A DNA stretch of 64,000 bases from positions 124,001 through 188,000 of the forward strand of contig JAAHGF010000003.1 of assembly GCA_010672585.1 (NCBI GenBank), in the 5' to 3' direction. Below, piece after piece: positions 9,100 to 17,112 of the stretch. Every line of letters starts with the position of its first letter. Position 1 is the first letter of the stretch. This DNA is from Okeania sp. SIO1I7. Its GTDB lineage: Bacteria; Cyanobacteriota; Cyanobacteriia; Cyanobacteriales; Microcoleaceae. The translations under genes were made by a program, and so were the position numbers. The notes beneath the pieces are model-generated. The model worked only from the letters and a program-made list of their open reading frames with translations. It ran no database searches and was not told where the DNA came from.

Positions 9100-10464
9100 A
9101 TGACTCATCAGGATTTCTTAAGCACTTTAGCAAAACATTATGGTTTACAAAGTGTAGAACAAATGTTGGCATTAGATCAGAAGCCAACATATGCCATGAA
9201 TACAAATATGCGTGGCACAAAGTTATTAGAAAAATTGCAAGAAAACTTGAGACGACCCTTGCAAGGACAGAAAGTTATTGACATTGGCTGCGCTTATGGT
9301 GGAATAACCATAGAGCTAGCACGTGCTGGGGCAGAAGTAATTGGTGTTGATATAATACCAAGCTATCTAACACTAGCGCGAGAGAATGCTAAAAACGATG
9401 TAGATGTTTCTTTTCTACTTGCTGATGTCTCTAAAAAAAAGTTTATTGAATTGGTGGAAGAAGGTTCCATAGATATTATAGTTGCTAGCGATGTTTTAGA
9501 GCATATTTATGATTCTGCGGGACTAATTTTTAATTTTTCAAAATGCTTAAATGCTGATGGTATAGTATATTTTAAGGTTCCAAATGGGTTTTCTTTTGCA
9601 GTAATAAAAAGAGAAGTTCACAAAGGAAAATTTGGATTGTCCTTATTAGATCCTGATTGCTGGCATTACTTTATAGAAGGACGTCCTCGAATATATTATC
9701 GACGATGGGATTATTTCCAGGCTATTTTTTCACACTTTGGCTTTAATTCATTTAAAGTAATCAAAGATTGTTCAAAACTAGATAGTTCTTTATCTGTTAA
9801 ACATAACGTCAAAAAAGGTCTCGAAGAAATTCTAGAAATTTATAAGGCTCAAAATTTTGAATCGGCTATTCAATCTGAGTTAATGGAGGAACAAATCAAC
9901 TTTTATAAAGACGAAGTATTGGATGACTTAAAAAATCTTGATAGCGATCAGCTTGAATTCAAGTATCTGATTAACTTTTGGGAAGTGATATTTTCCAAGC
10001 AAGACAAGATACTTGAGCCTAATAATGTTAGTAAATTAAGACAAGTTAGCAATCGAGTTTATGTTAATGACTATGTTTTCTTGGAAAACAAAAGTGTCCA
10101 GTTAACTAGCAAGCCCATATGGATTTCTGCATCAGTTTCTCCCAATGAAGAATATTATTTAAAAGGGAAAATTTATTCTGAATTGGTTTCTCCCAATCAT
10201 GTATTAGTTCAAATTCGGTTTTTAGATGATGAAAGTACCTTGCTCTCACCACCATATCAGGGTATCAGTTTCTCTGCTCTTCCTGATGTTGGTGCTTATC
10301 GCTACATTCCTATCAAAAAATCTGGGTGGTCTGGTTTTACAGTTCCATTTACTACCCCTGCTCTTGCAAAATCCATAGAACTTGGATTTAGAAGTTGGAA
10401 AGTAAAAAGCAATAGCTTATCCCTGGAACCTGCAATTGAAATTGGCAGAAAATCACAGGAATAA
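9100..10464 (+). CDS. class I methyltransferase with C-terminal shared beta-rich domain
   Basis: SAM-binding core near the N-terminus (VIDIGCAYGG at about 59-68, then EVIGVDI), followed by a helical middle region, and a C-terminal domain of about 120 residues (330-454) carrying LLSPPYQGIS, YRYIPI and ELGFRSW. That C-terminal domain recurs in the proteins at 10505-15346, 29451-30506 and 32517-34037. 454 aa from the ATG at 9100; an in-frame ATG at 9052 would add 16 residues and neither has a good ribosome site. Convergent with the large glycosyltransferase gene, 40 bases apart. Likely methylates a sugar of the local glycan; inference from context. Confidence 0.8.
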   Translation: MTHQDFLSTLAKHYGLQSVEQMLALDQKPTYAMNTNMRGTKLLEKLQENLRRPLQGQKVIDIGCAYGGITIELARAGAEVIGVDIIPSYLTLARENAKNDVDVSFLLADVSKKKFIELVEEGSIDIIVASDVLEHIYDSAGLIFNFSKCLNADGIVYFKVPNGFSFAVIKREVHKGKFGLSLLDPDCWHYFIEGRPRIYYRRWDYFQAIFSHFGFNSFKVIKDCSKLDSSLSVKHNVKKGLEEILEIYKAQNFESAIQSELMEEQINFYKDEVLDDLKNLDSDQLEFKYLINFWEVIFSKQDKILEPNNVSKLRQVSNRVYVNDYVFLENKSVQLTSKPIWISASVSPNEEYYLKGKIYSELVSPNHVLVQIRFLDDESTLLSPPYQGISFSALPDVGAYRYIPIKKSGWSGFTVPFTTPALAKSIELGFRSWKVKSNSLSLEPAIEIGRKSQE

Positions 10465-10504
10465 ATCTGTAAATTGCTATCAAATTGCTAAATACACTCT
10501 TTTT

Positions 10505-13500
10505 TTAAGAATCCTGAAAAAGTTCAATAAATTTTTCTGCTATCAGTTCCAAATTAAATTCCTTTTGAGCATAGGGTTTACACAAAGAAGCCTGGTGAAT
10601 AAAAAGGTCTTTTCCTAAGCTTAGTAAGCTAATCTTTTCAACAGCATCTTGAATGCTTTTTGAAATCCAATTCTTTGGATAAATCTCCTTAGCTCCTTCC
10701 CAAGGTAAAACTATAGGGATTGCTCCTGAAGCTGCCCCATCAGCAACTGAAAGATGAAAAGATTCATAATCACTAACTGACAAAACAAACCCAATTTTCC
10801 TATACCAATCTGGCATATCATCTCCCCATCCTTCAAAATGAACCGATCCCTTAAGCAAAGGATTACTCTCAATTCGATCATACTGTGTTTGATAGTACAC
10901 CATCTCATCAGGTCGATCACGCATCCAAGGGTAATCCTCTGGACGCTTACCCTTAATGTAAAGCTGAAAAGCCGAATTATTCGACCGCAACTTCTCCAAA
11001 ATATCAAGAGCAAGGTCTAACCGCTTCCTCTGAGGAACGATACCAACTATGCCTAAAGAATTCCTGAAGTCTCCAATCTTTGACCTATCTAAAGCTACAG
11101 TTTCCACTGCATTTGGGATGAGAACACATTTTTTTGAATCAAGAGAGTATTCTGTCTGGACTTGACGCATGATATGAGGCCCAACAAAAATAATTCGTTC
11201 AAAAGCAGAAAAATTAATCTGAGGCAAGTAGTTTTGACTTTGTGCCTCTTGCAAGTGTAATCTACCTATCAATTTCTGCTCAGGGTGCTTATGGTGAGAG
11301 TACCAAATCGCATTTCCCAGTAACCATTCACAAAACACAATATCTGCTTGCTTCAGAAAAAACTCACTCATTTCTTGGTTATGCTCTCTATGTCCCTGCC
11401 ATTGATCGATCAAAATTCGATAACCTTGTCTCTCCATCTGAGCAACAATTTTTCTGATAAATTTGAGATCGTGTCCGGCAACTAATATCGTTCCTACTCC
11501 TTTTGCTACTGCGTAAGCACCTGGAGTTTCTGTCCGACGAAAAGAATTTTTAATATTGTTCGCTTCAATCAGACAGAGAGCTGGAGAAGAAGCAACAATA
11601 TTTTGTATACTCTTTACCCAGTCATTAACTCCTAAAGAGGAATTAATAGAGATTTTATCAAATTTAACTATAGCTTCATCTGTCTGGGGATGGTCTTCAA
11701 GTGTGACAAATGGCAACCGTTCTCCCTGCCAATGTTTAGACTGCATTGCAACACTACCTAAAACTGAGCGATCGCTGTAAAGAGTAGCATTCAGCAAGTC
11801 CTCATAAAATGTTAAACTGTAGCATTTCTCGGAATCAAAAACCCCAATCCATTCAACCTCTTTTGTTTTCAAAGTCTCTGGCCAATTGGTTTTAGATTCA
11901 GTTTGAACCGTTTCACAGCCAACTTGCTTTAATAATTTCTCAGTGTCTTGATCGCAACTGCTAGTAAGTACAACTGTTGGCAAAAGAGATTGTTTGGTCA
12001 GTTGAGTAGCGATCGCCTTATTAATGCTAGGAATAATCAAAGCATATCTAGGTAAACCAGGAGCTTCTACACAAAGGTTTGCAGTTCGTAGCATTTGAGC
12101 TAAACGGTGTCCAGTTGTATGACGACTAAAAATATAACGAGCTGCTTGAGCAACCAAGTTTCTCCGCCACAATTCATCAGTCATTAATACTTTTAATAGT
12201 TGTTCTGCCGATGTTTTATCGGTAACGGTAGGAACCAAACCATTTAAAACTGGAGCAACTGCTTGTCCAGAACCACTGACAACTGCACTACCACAGGCGA
12301 TCGCCTCTACAACCCTACGAGAAAACATTGTAGGGGAATCTTTTACTGAGTTGACATTCAGGTTAACTGGATGAGCTTTATAAGCTTCCACCATTTCTGA
12401 ATAATCCAACGCACCCCGAATATAAGCAGACAAATCTTCTGGAAAACGGTAAGGAGAGTCCGGTTTATCGAATTGCCGATCGTAGATGGTTAATCCGTAA
12501 GAACGTGAAGCTTTTAACAATAAATCAAGCTCCACAGTTCGATCAGCATAACGCTTACCATAGTAAGTCCCTGCGTAGCAAATAGTATGACTATTCTCAC
12601 GACGACTATTTAATGGGTTATGAATCTTAGGTTGCACGAAAAATGGTAACGCACCGAAGGACTGAATCTGATTGTTCGGTAAGCTACGGTAAGCTCCAAG
12701 CTGATTAGCATCTGTAGTAAATACTGTACTACATAAACTTGCTGTTACTTTAAAGCGTTGAAAATGAACTGGATCTTCTTTGTTCCAAAAAATGGTAGGA
12801 ATTCCGCCTTTGCGACAATGCTCAAGCAACTCACGGATATGTTTAAATTCCCTATCTTCATATTTTCCAACTTTACGATGCCAAGCTCCATTATTTCCCT
12901 CCCAAGCTGACTCAATCAGCACTGCATCAATAGCATTAGCTGTAAAGGTTTCATGCCAGTTCTCAGGAGTAATTGCAAATATCTGTGTTTCCCGACTAAT
13001 GGCGTCAAATGTAAATCTATCTGAAATAACTGCCAGTTTAATGTCTTTAATTTTTTTAACCTTTCCTTCTGTCTTTAGTTGCTCTTGAGCTTCACGAACC
13101 TCAGTACGAACAGCATGATAAACAGAAGCAAACATCTCACCCGCTTTCCTCCATGTCCGATTCTCAACCACCCAATTTCGAGCATTTTTGCCAAGAGTCT
13201 TTCGTAATTCTGGAGCAGACAATAACAGTTTCAACTTCTCAGCTAAATCTACTGGGTTATCTTTCTGAAAGAGCATTCCAGTGACATTCTCCTGTACAAG
13301 TGTTATATGGGGAGCTACATCCGAGAGCAAAATAGCTTTACCCATTGCCATAGACTCCAATGGTTTCAGAGGAGAAACCATTTCTGTAACTGCCATGGAT
13401 TTCCGTGGACAAGGCATAATATCCATCAGACTGATATATGAACTTACCTGTTCAAAAGGAACCCTACCCACAAAATAACAGCGGTCTTGAATCTGATATT

Positions 13501-15346
13501 GAGCTGCTATTGTTTGCAAATGGGGCAAACAGGAGCCATCACCTACAATTAGGAGATTAAATGGTATGTTTTCCTCTGCTAGTAGTGCCAACGCCTCAAT
13601 CAGTAAATCTAAGCCTTCATAGTCAACTAAACTACCTGCAAACCCAATCGTTGGAATATTGAGAGATAAACCAATCTTTTTGGCTAATGCTTCATCTTTA
13701 GATATGGGGCAAAAAATATCAACATCTACACAGTTAGGAATAACGGAAATCTTTTCACCCTTGACTCCTCGACGAATTAGTTCAGCCTTCAACTCTTCTG
13801 TAATTGCAACCACCCTATCTGCTTCAGTTGCAACTAAAGTTTCCATTGCTACTGCTAACTTATAGCGATCGCTCTGTTCCCATCCTTCTATTTTGGATGC
13901 TTGAGTCACCTCCCACAAACCTCGCACCTCGTAGATAAAAGGCAAGCCTAAACGTCTGGCTGCTATTAATGCAGGTAAAGCCGTGTAATAATTAGAAGCA
14001 CTATGGATAATTTCAACGCCTTGTTTGATTGCTTCCCGAAGGAACAGATCGGAGGAAATCTCCATGTAAGCATCTATAATTTGGCTATTGAGGTTCTGAG
14101 TATTAAGTGCTGTGTAGCGAATCCCATCCTTTTCTGTCTCAATACGAAAATCATTCTGTTTTGACTGAACTATTACTGGTGATTTATCCCAAGGATACCC
14201 TGGTCTAGTCACTGGTGCAATGTGCCATCCCATATTCATCACTCCACAACAAATACCATGAGACCGAGTAGCATAGCCATTTGTAGTAAATCCGATGGAG
14301 CTATCGAGACAGTACATTACTGAGTTGAGCTGTGGTTTGTACAGGGGGTTAGGTTGAAGCTTGGGAATCTGTACTCCCTTAGTCAGTATATGATTAGCTG
14401 CACGAATCATTAAAGCTAAATTTGTAGCTTTTTGATTAGTTCCATTGTCATCTTCCAGAGTCTCTAGTATTTTCTGAGAACTACTTATATCACCTAGTTT
14501 ATGGTAGAGTAAATTTGCAGCTTTGTTTAGATACTCAGGGTTTGCAGTTTGCTCATAACTCTCGCAAAATAAGTCTACAAGCTCTTTAACTTTGTTTGTT
14601 TCTATCCCTTCTTTCTGTTGAGCAATTGTTTGATATAATGCATCTATTATTTTTGGCTGTTCCTTAACATCTTGATCTAGAAAATTTAATTTTAGTTCTT
14701 GAAAATTTAAATCAGATATTATACAGGTTTTTTCCTGACTATTCCATAGCTGGAAACCAATGTCAACTTGGGTCGCATTGGCAGGAGGCAAAAGGAATAT
14801 ATTAAACCCTGCATTTTCTCCATCTTTTGATGCTCTAATATACTGATAATAATCTCCAAGCTCTTTTGAGAAGTCCAAGCCTTCGTATCGTTTTGTTATA
14901 ATTTTACCATTTCTATCTAGATAGCGAATTATTGCTATGGCTGCTTTAGGATTTTCTTCTTTTTGACAAAAACAGTTACCTTTGAACTGGTAGTTTTTTT
15001 GATGCTGGATTGAAAATTTAATAAACTGAAGTTGCTTTTGTAGCTTAATAGAATAATGAGCATGAGCATCAATTTTAGTCAACTCATGCATCAAATCTTG
15101 CCAGCAAAACAATTCACTCAGAAAATCTATATCTAAATCTCCATTAGTTTCTAAGGAATATTTACCAAATTCCGATATCCAATGAGAAATGGTTTCAGCT
15201 TTTCGGTAAGGACTATGATATAAGGAATCTTTTAGGAAAGTAGCCATCTCAGAATGATTGCCATTTTTATACTCTTTCCAAGCCTTTTTAACCAAAGATT
15301 GATAACGCTTTTGCTTTTCCCTGTAGCTAATTTCAGTATATTTCAT
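10505..15346 (-). CDS. three-module glycosyltransferase with shared beta-rich domain
   Basis: 1,613 aa, no signal peptide. Modules in order: residues 1-95 helical; 98-218 the shared beta-rich domain (ITKRYEGLD, YQYIRA, DIGFQLW); 225-330 helical/TPR-like; 345-745 a GT4 glycosyltransferase (HSASN at 450-454, YEVRG at 474-478, GDGS, LKPLESMAMGK); roughly 770-1110 a CgeB-like glycosyltransferase (ESAWEGNNG, FWNKEDPVHF, AIACGSAVVSG); about 1270-1613 a third GT-B module (IPNAVET, GIVPQRKRLDLAL, VSDYESFHLSVADGAASG). Such multi-module enzymes can add several sugars in sequence. The GT4 module is paralogous to that of the TPR protein at 2719-5697. Alone on its strand here; the ATG is followed upstream by a tnpB element. 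Which linkages it makes is unknown. Confidence 0.88.
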   Translation of the reverse strand: MKYTEISYREKQKRYQSLVKKAWKEYKNGNHSEMATFLKDSLYHSPYRKAETISHWISEFGKYSLETNGDLDIDFLSELFCWQDLMHELTKIDAHAHYSIKLQKQLQFIKFSIQHQKNYQFKGNCFCQKEENPKAAIAIIRYLDRNGKIITKRYEGLDFSKELGDYYQYIRASKDGENAGFNIFLLPPANATQVDIGFQLWNSQEKTCIISDLNFQELKLNFLDQDVKEQPKIIDALYQTIAQQKEGIETNKVKELVDLFCESYEQTANPEYLNKAANLLYHKLGDISSSQKILETLEDDNGTNQKATNLALMIRAANHILTKGVQIPKLQPNPLYKPQLNSVMYCLDSSIGFTTNGYATRSHGICCGVMNMGWHIAPVTRPGYPWDKSPVIVQSKQNDFRIETEKDGIRYTALNTQNLNSQIIDAYMEISSDLFLREAIKQGVEIIHSASNYYTALPALIAARRLGLPFIYEVRGLWEVTQASKIEGWEQSDRYKLAVAMETLVATEADRVVAITEELKAELIRRGVKGEKISVIPNCVDVDIFCPISKDEALAKKIGLSLNIPTIGFAGSLVDYEGLDLLIEALALLAEENIPFNLLIVGDGSCLPHLQTIAAQYQIQDRCYFVGRVPFEQVSSYISLMDIMPCPRKSMAVTEMVSPLKPLESMAMGKAILLSDVAPHITLVQENVTGMLFQKDNPVDLAEKLKLLLSAPELRKTLGKNARNWVVENRTWRKAGEMFASVYHAVRTEVREAQEQLKTEGKVKKIKDIKLAVISDRFTFDAISRETQIFAITPENWHETFTANAIDAVLIESAWEGNNGAWHRKVGKYEDREFKHIRELLEHCRKGGIPTIFWNKEDPVHFQRFKVTASLCSTVFTTDANQLGAYRSLPNNQIQSFGALPFFVQPKIHNPLNSRRENSHTICYAGTYYGKRYADRTVELDLLLKASRSYGLTIYDRQFDKPDSPYRFPEDLSAYIRGALDYSEMVEAYKAHPVNLNVNSVKDSPTMFSRRVVEAIACGSAVVSGSGQAVAPVLNGLVPTVTDKTSAEQLLKVLMTDELWRRNLVAQAARYIFSRHTTGHRLAQMLRTANLCVEAPGLPRYALIIPSINKAIATQLTKQSLLPTVVLTSSCDQDTEKLLKQVGCETVQTESKTNWPETLKTKEVEWIGVFDSEKCYSLTFYEDLLNATLYSDRSVLGSVAMQSKHWQGERLPFVTLEDHPQTDEAIVKFDKISINSSLGVNDWVKSIQNIVASSPALCLIEANNIKNSFRRTETPGAYAVAKGVGTILVAGHDLKFIRKIVAQMERQGYRILIDQWQGHREHNQEMSEFFLKQADIVFCEWLLGNAIWYSHHKHPEQKLIGRLHLQEAQSQNYLPQINFSAFERIIFVGPHIMRQVQTEYSLDSKKCVLIPNAVETVALDRSKIGDFRNSLGIVGIVPQRKRLDLALDILEKLRSNNSAFQLYIKGKRPEDYPWMRDRPDEMVYYQTQYDRIESNPLLKGSVHFEGWGDDMPDWYRKIGFVLSVSDYESFHLSVADGAASGAIPIVLPWEGAKEIYPKNWISKSIQDAVEKISLLSLGKDLFIHQASLCKPYAQKEFNLELIAEKFIELFQDS

Positions 15347-15364
15347 CCTAAATATTTATTTCCG

Positions 15365-15520
15365 TTCTACTAAACTTACCCAAACTTACCCATGAATGAT
15401 TGCATGAGCTTTGGAGCTAGCTTCCTGTTTCACAGAAGACCACTGACCGCAGTCTGTAACTTATCTTCTCCACAGGCTTAAATTCGCTTGAAACTCAAGC
15501 TACTGACCTGCATAATTTTC
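15365..15520 (-). ncRNA. candidate omega (guide) RNA region at the 3' end of tnpB
   Basis: IS200/IS605 TnpB proteins are known to use an RNA that starts within the 3' end of tnpB and runs through the right end of the element. Read on the minus strand, this stretch has a GC-richer, structured segment not explained by coding: GCCTGTGGAGAAG, ACTGCGGTCAGTGGTC, then GGAAGCTAGCTCC followed by AAAGCTC, with short inverted repeats (AGCT...AGCT, GGA...TCC). The boundary with guide sequence is probably just before 15365. Inferred from position and family, not proven. Confidence 0.4.
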
Positions 15521-16573
15521 TAGGTTGACAGCTGCATTCAAATCTCTGTCAGCAGTGAAACCACAATGTCCGCATTCATAAGTTCTCATGCTTAAAGACA
15601 TTTTCTGTTGATGCCCACAGTGAGAACATATTTGAGAACTTGGATAAAATCTATCAGCTATGACTAATTCACTACCTAACCATTCACATTTGTATGTAAG
15701 TTGACGCTTGAAATCATAAAAGCCACAGTCTGCTATGGCACTTGCTAGTTTATGGTTTTTGAGCATTCCACTTACATTCAAATCTTCTATTACTATGGTG
15801 CTGTGGTTTTTAGCCAACCATGTTGTGATTTTATGTAGTGCATCTGCTCTGATATCGGCTACTTTTTTGTGGAGTTTTGCTAGTTTTTTTACTGCTTTGC
15901 GTCTGTTTTTGGAACCAATAACTTTTTTACTGACTGCACGTTGATGACGAACTAATTGTTTTTTGGCTTGCCTGTAGGCTTTGACATTAGCAAATTTACT
16001 GCCATCAGAACAAGTTGCTAATGCATTTATGCCTACATCTACACCTATAACAGCTCGTGACTTAGGATGGGGCAATGGTGTTAATTCTAAATCATATTTA
16101 AAACTGACATACCAATTACCTGCGCGTTTGGATATCCTGACATTTTTTACCCTGCAAGAAGGTAAAATTTCATAAGTTTTTACTATTCCTATCCTGGGGA
16201 GTTTAATATAGTTTCCTTTTAGGATTTTAATGCTTCCTTCTAAGTAGAAACTATCTTTTTTACCTTTTTTCTTGAACTTAGGAAATCCACGTCCTTTAAT
16301 AGTTAAAAAGTTTTTAAATACCCTCTCTAAATCTCTTAAGGCTTGCTGAGGGGCACATTTAGATACTTCATAGTACCAGGGATTTTCACTTTTTACTTCA
16401 GCTACCAAACGTTTGTGCAAAGTAATAGCACTCTTGAGTTTTTTAGTTGTCTCGTATTCAGAAATACAAGTTGCTAACCCCCAATTATAAGCATGACGTG
16501 CTACACCAGCGTGCTTGGCAAGTAATGTCTTTTGTTTATTGTTAAGTTTTAGCTTAGTTTTAAAGGATTTCAT
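15500..16573 (-). CDS. tnpB: TnpB-type RNA-guided nuclease (IS200/IS605, IS1341-like)
   Basis: 357 aa from the ATG at 16573 (MKSFKTKLKLN, the usual start of the family); an upstream GTG would add seven residues. N-terminal helix-turn-helix (KHAGVARHAYNWGL), then a RuvC-like nuclease with D179 (GVDVG), E263 (VIEDLNVSG) and D344 (DRDLNAA) and a zinc ribbon with C316/C319 and C334/C337. All catalytic residues are present, so it may be active. Shorter C-terminal tail than the copy at 46895-48097. No tnpA is nearby, as usual for IS1341-type elements. Confidence 0.9.
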   Translation of the reverse strand: MKSFKTKLKLNNKQKTLLAKHAGVARHAYNWGLATCISEYETTKKLKSAITLHKRLVAEVKSENPWYYEVSKCAPQQALRDLERVFKNFLTIKGRGFPKFKKKGKKDSFYLEGSIKILKGNYIKLPRIGIVKTYEILPSCRVKNVRISKRAGNWYVSFKYDLELTPLPHPKSRAVIGVDVGINALATCSDGSKFANVKAYRQAKKQLVRHQRAVSKKVIGSKNRRKAVKKLAKLHKKVADIRADALHKITTWLAKNHSTIVIEDLNVSGMLKNHKLASAIADCGFYDFKRQLTYKCEWLGSELVIADRFYPSSQICSHCGHQQKMSLSMRTYECGHCGFTADRDLNAAVNLENYAGQ

Positions 16574-17112
16574 AATTATTGTTTTTGTCAACACTCAAGG
16601 GCAGTTCTGCTATTTTATGTATACTTAATAAGTTAGAAATAAATTTAGTATATCACAGAGTATTTGTCTAACAGTGTCTAATTTTGTCCAATTATTTTAA
16701 CACTGTTGATAGCCCCACAATTTCTTCTAATATTTTCCCTCACTATAGTCTAAGGGTTATTATGATTGATAGCTCAATATTACTGGTAGTAGTTCCCTAA
16801 CTGTGGGATTACTATGCGAGGGCTACAGCAAGGCCACATCTAGGAACTTGTCCAAGATAGTTAGGAAGCTCTGGCCAATGTCTGCCATTTTCTCCCCATT
16901 TTCTCCCCTATGAACTGTTGCTAATATTACCCTAAATTCCTGCCACTGCAAACCAGGAACTTGATCTTGACATGAACTACTATAAATTGTTAATTATCCT
17001 TGTTCTAGGTATAGAGAAGGATAGACCTTGGTATCTATCCTGATTTTAAATGTCTATACTATAAGTTAAAGTTAATACTATTGATTCTAAAGCAAAACTA
17101 AATTAACAACAG
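16574..17112. other. spacer containing a wecB fragment
   Basis: Left part (16574-16770) is AT-rich and is probably the left end of the TnpB element plus flank. The centre is the wecB remnant annotated separately. From 16965 to 17112 nothing recognisable is seen; the next gene has no clear ribosome site (AACAACAGATG). Confidence 0.5.
16775..16964 (-). pseudogene. 190-bp fragment of wecB
   Basis: Aligns without gaps to 28601-28790 of the intact wecB on the same strand (constant offset of 11,826 bases), corresponding to WecB residues about 191-254 and including the codons of the TVHRREN motif (here read TVHRGEN). Scattered substitutions show it is old but recognisable. There is no start, no remaining gene around it and no obvious mobile-element ends, so it is a non-functional copy. 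Confidence 0.85.
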
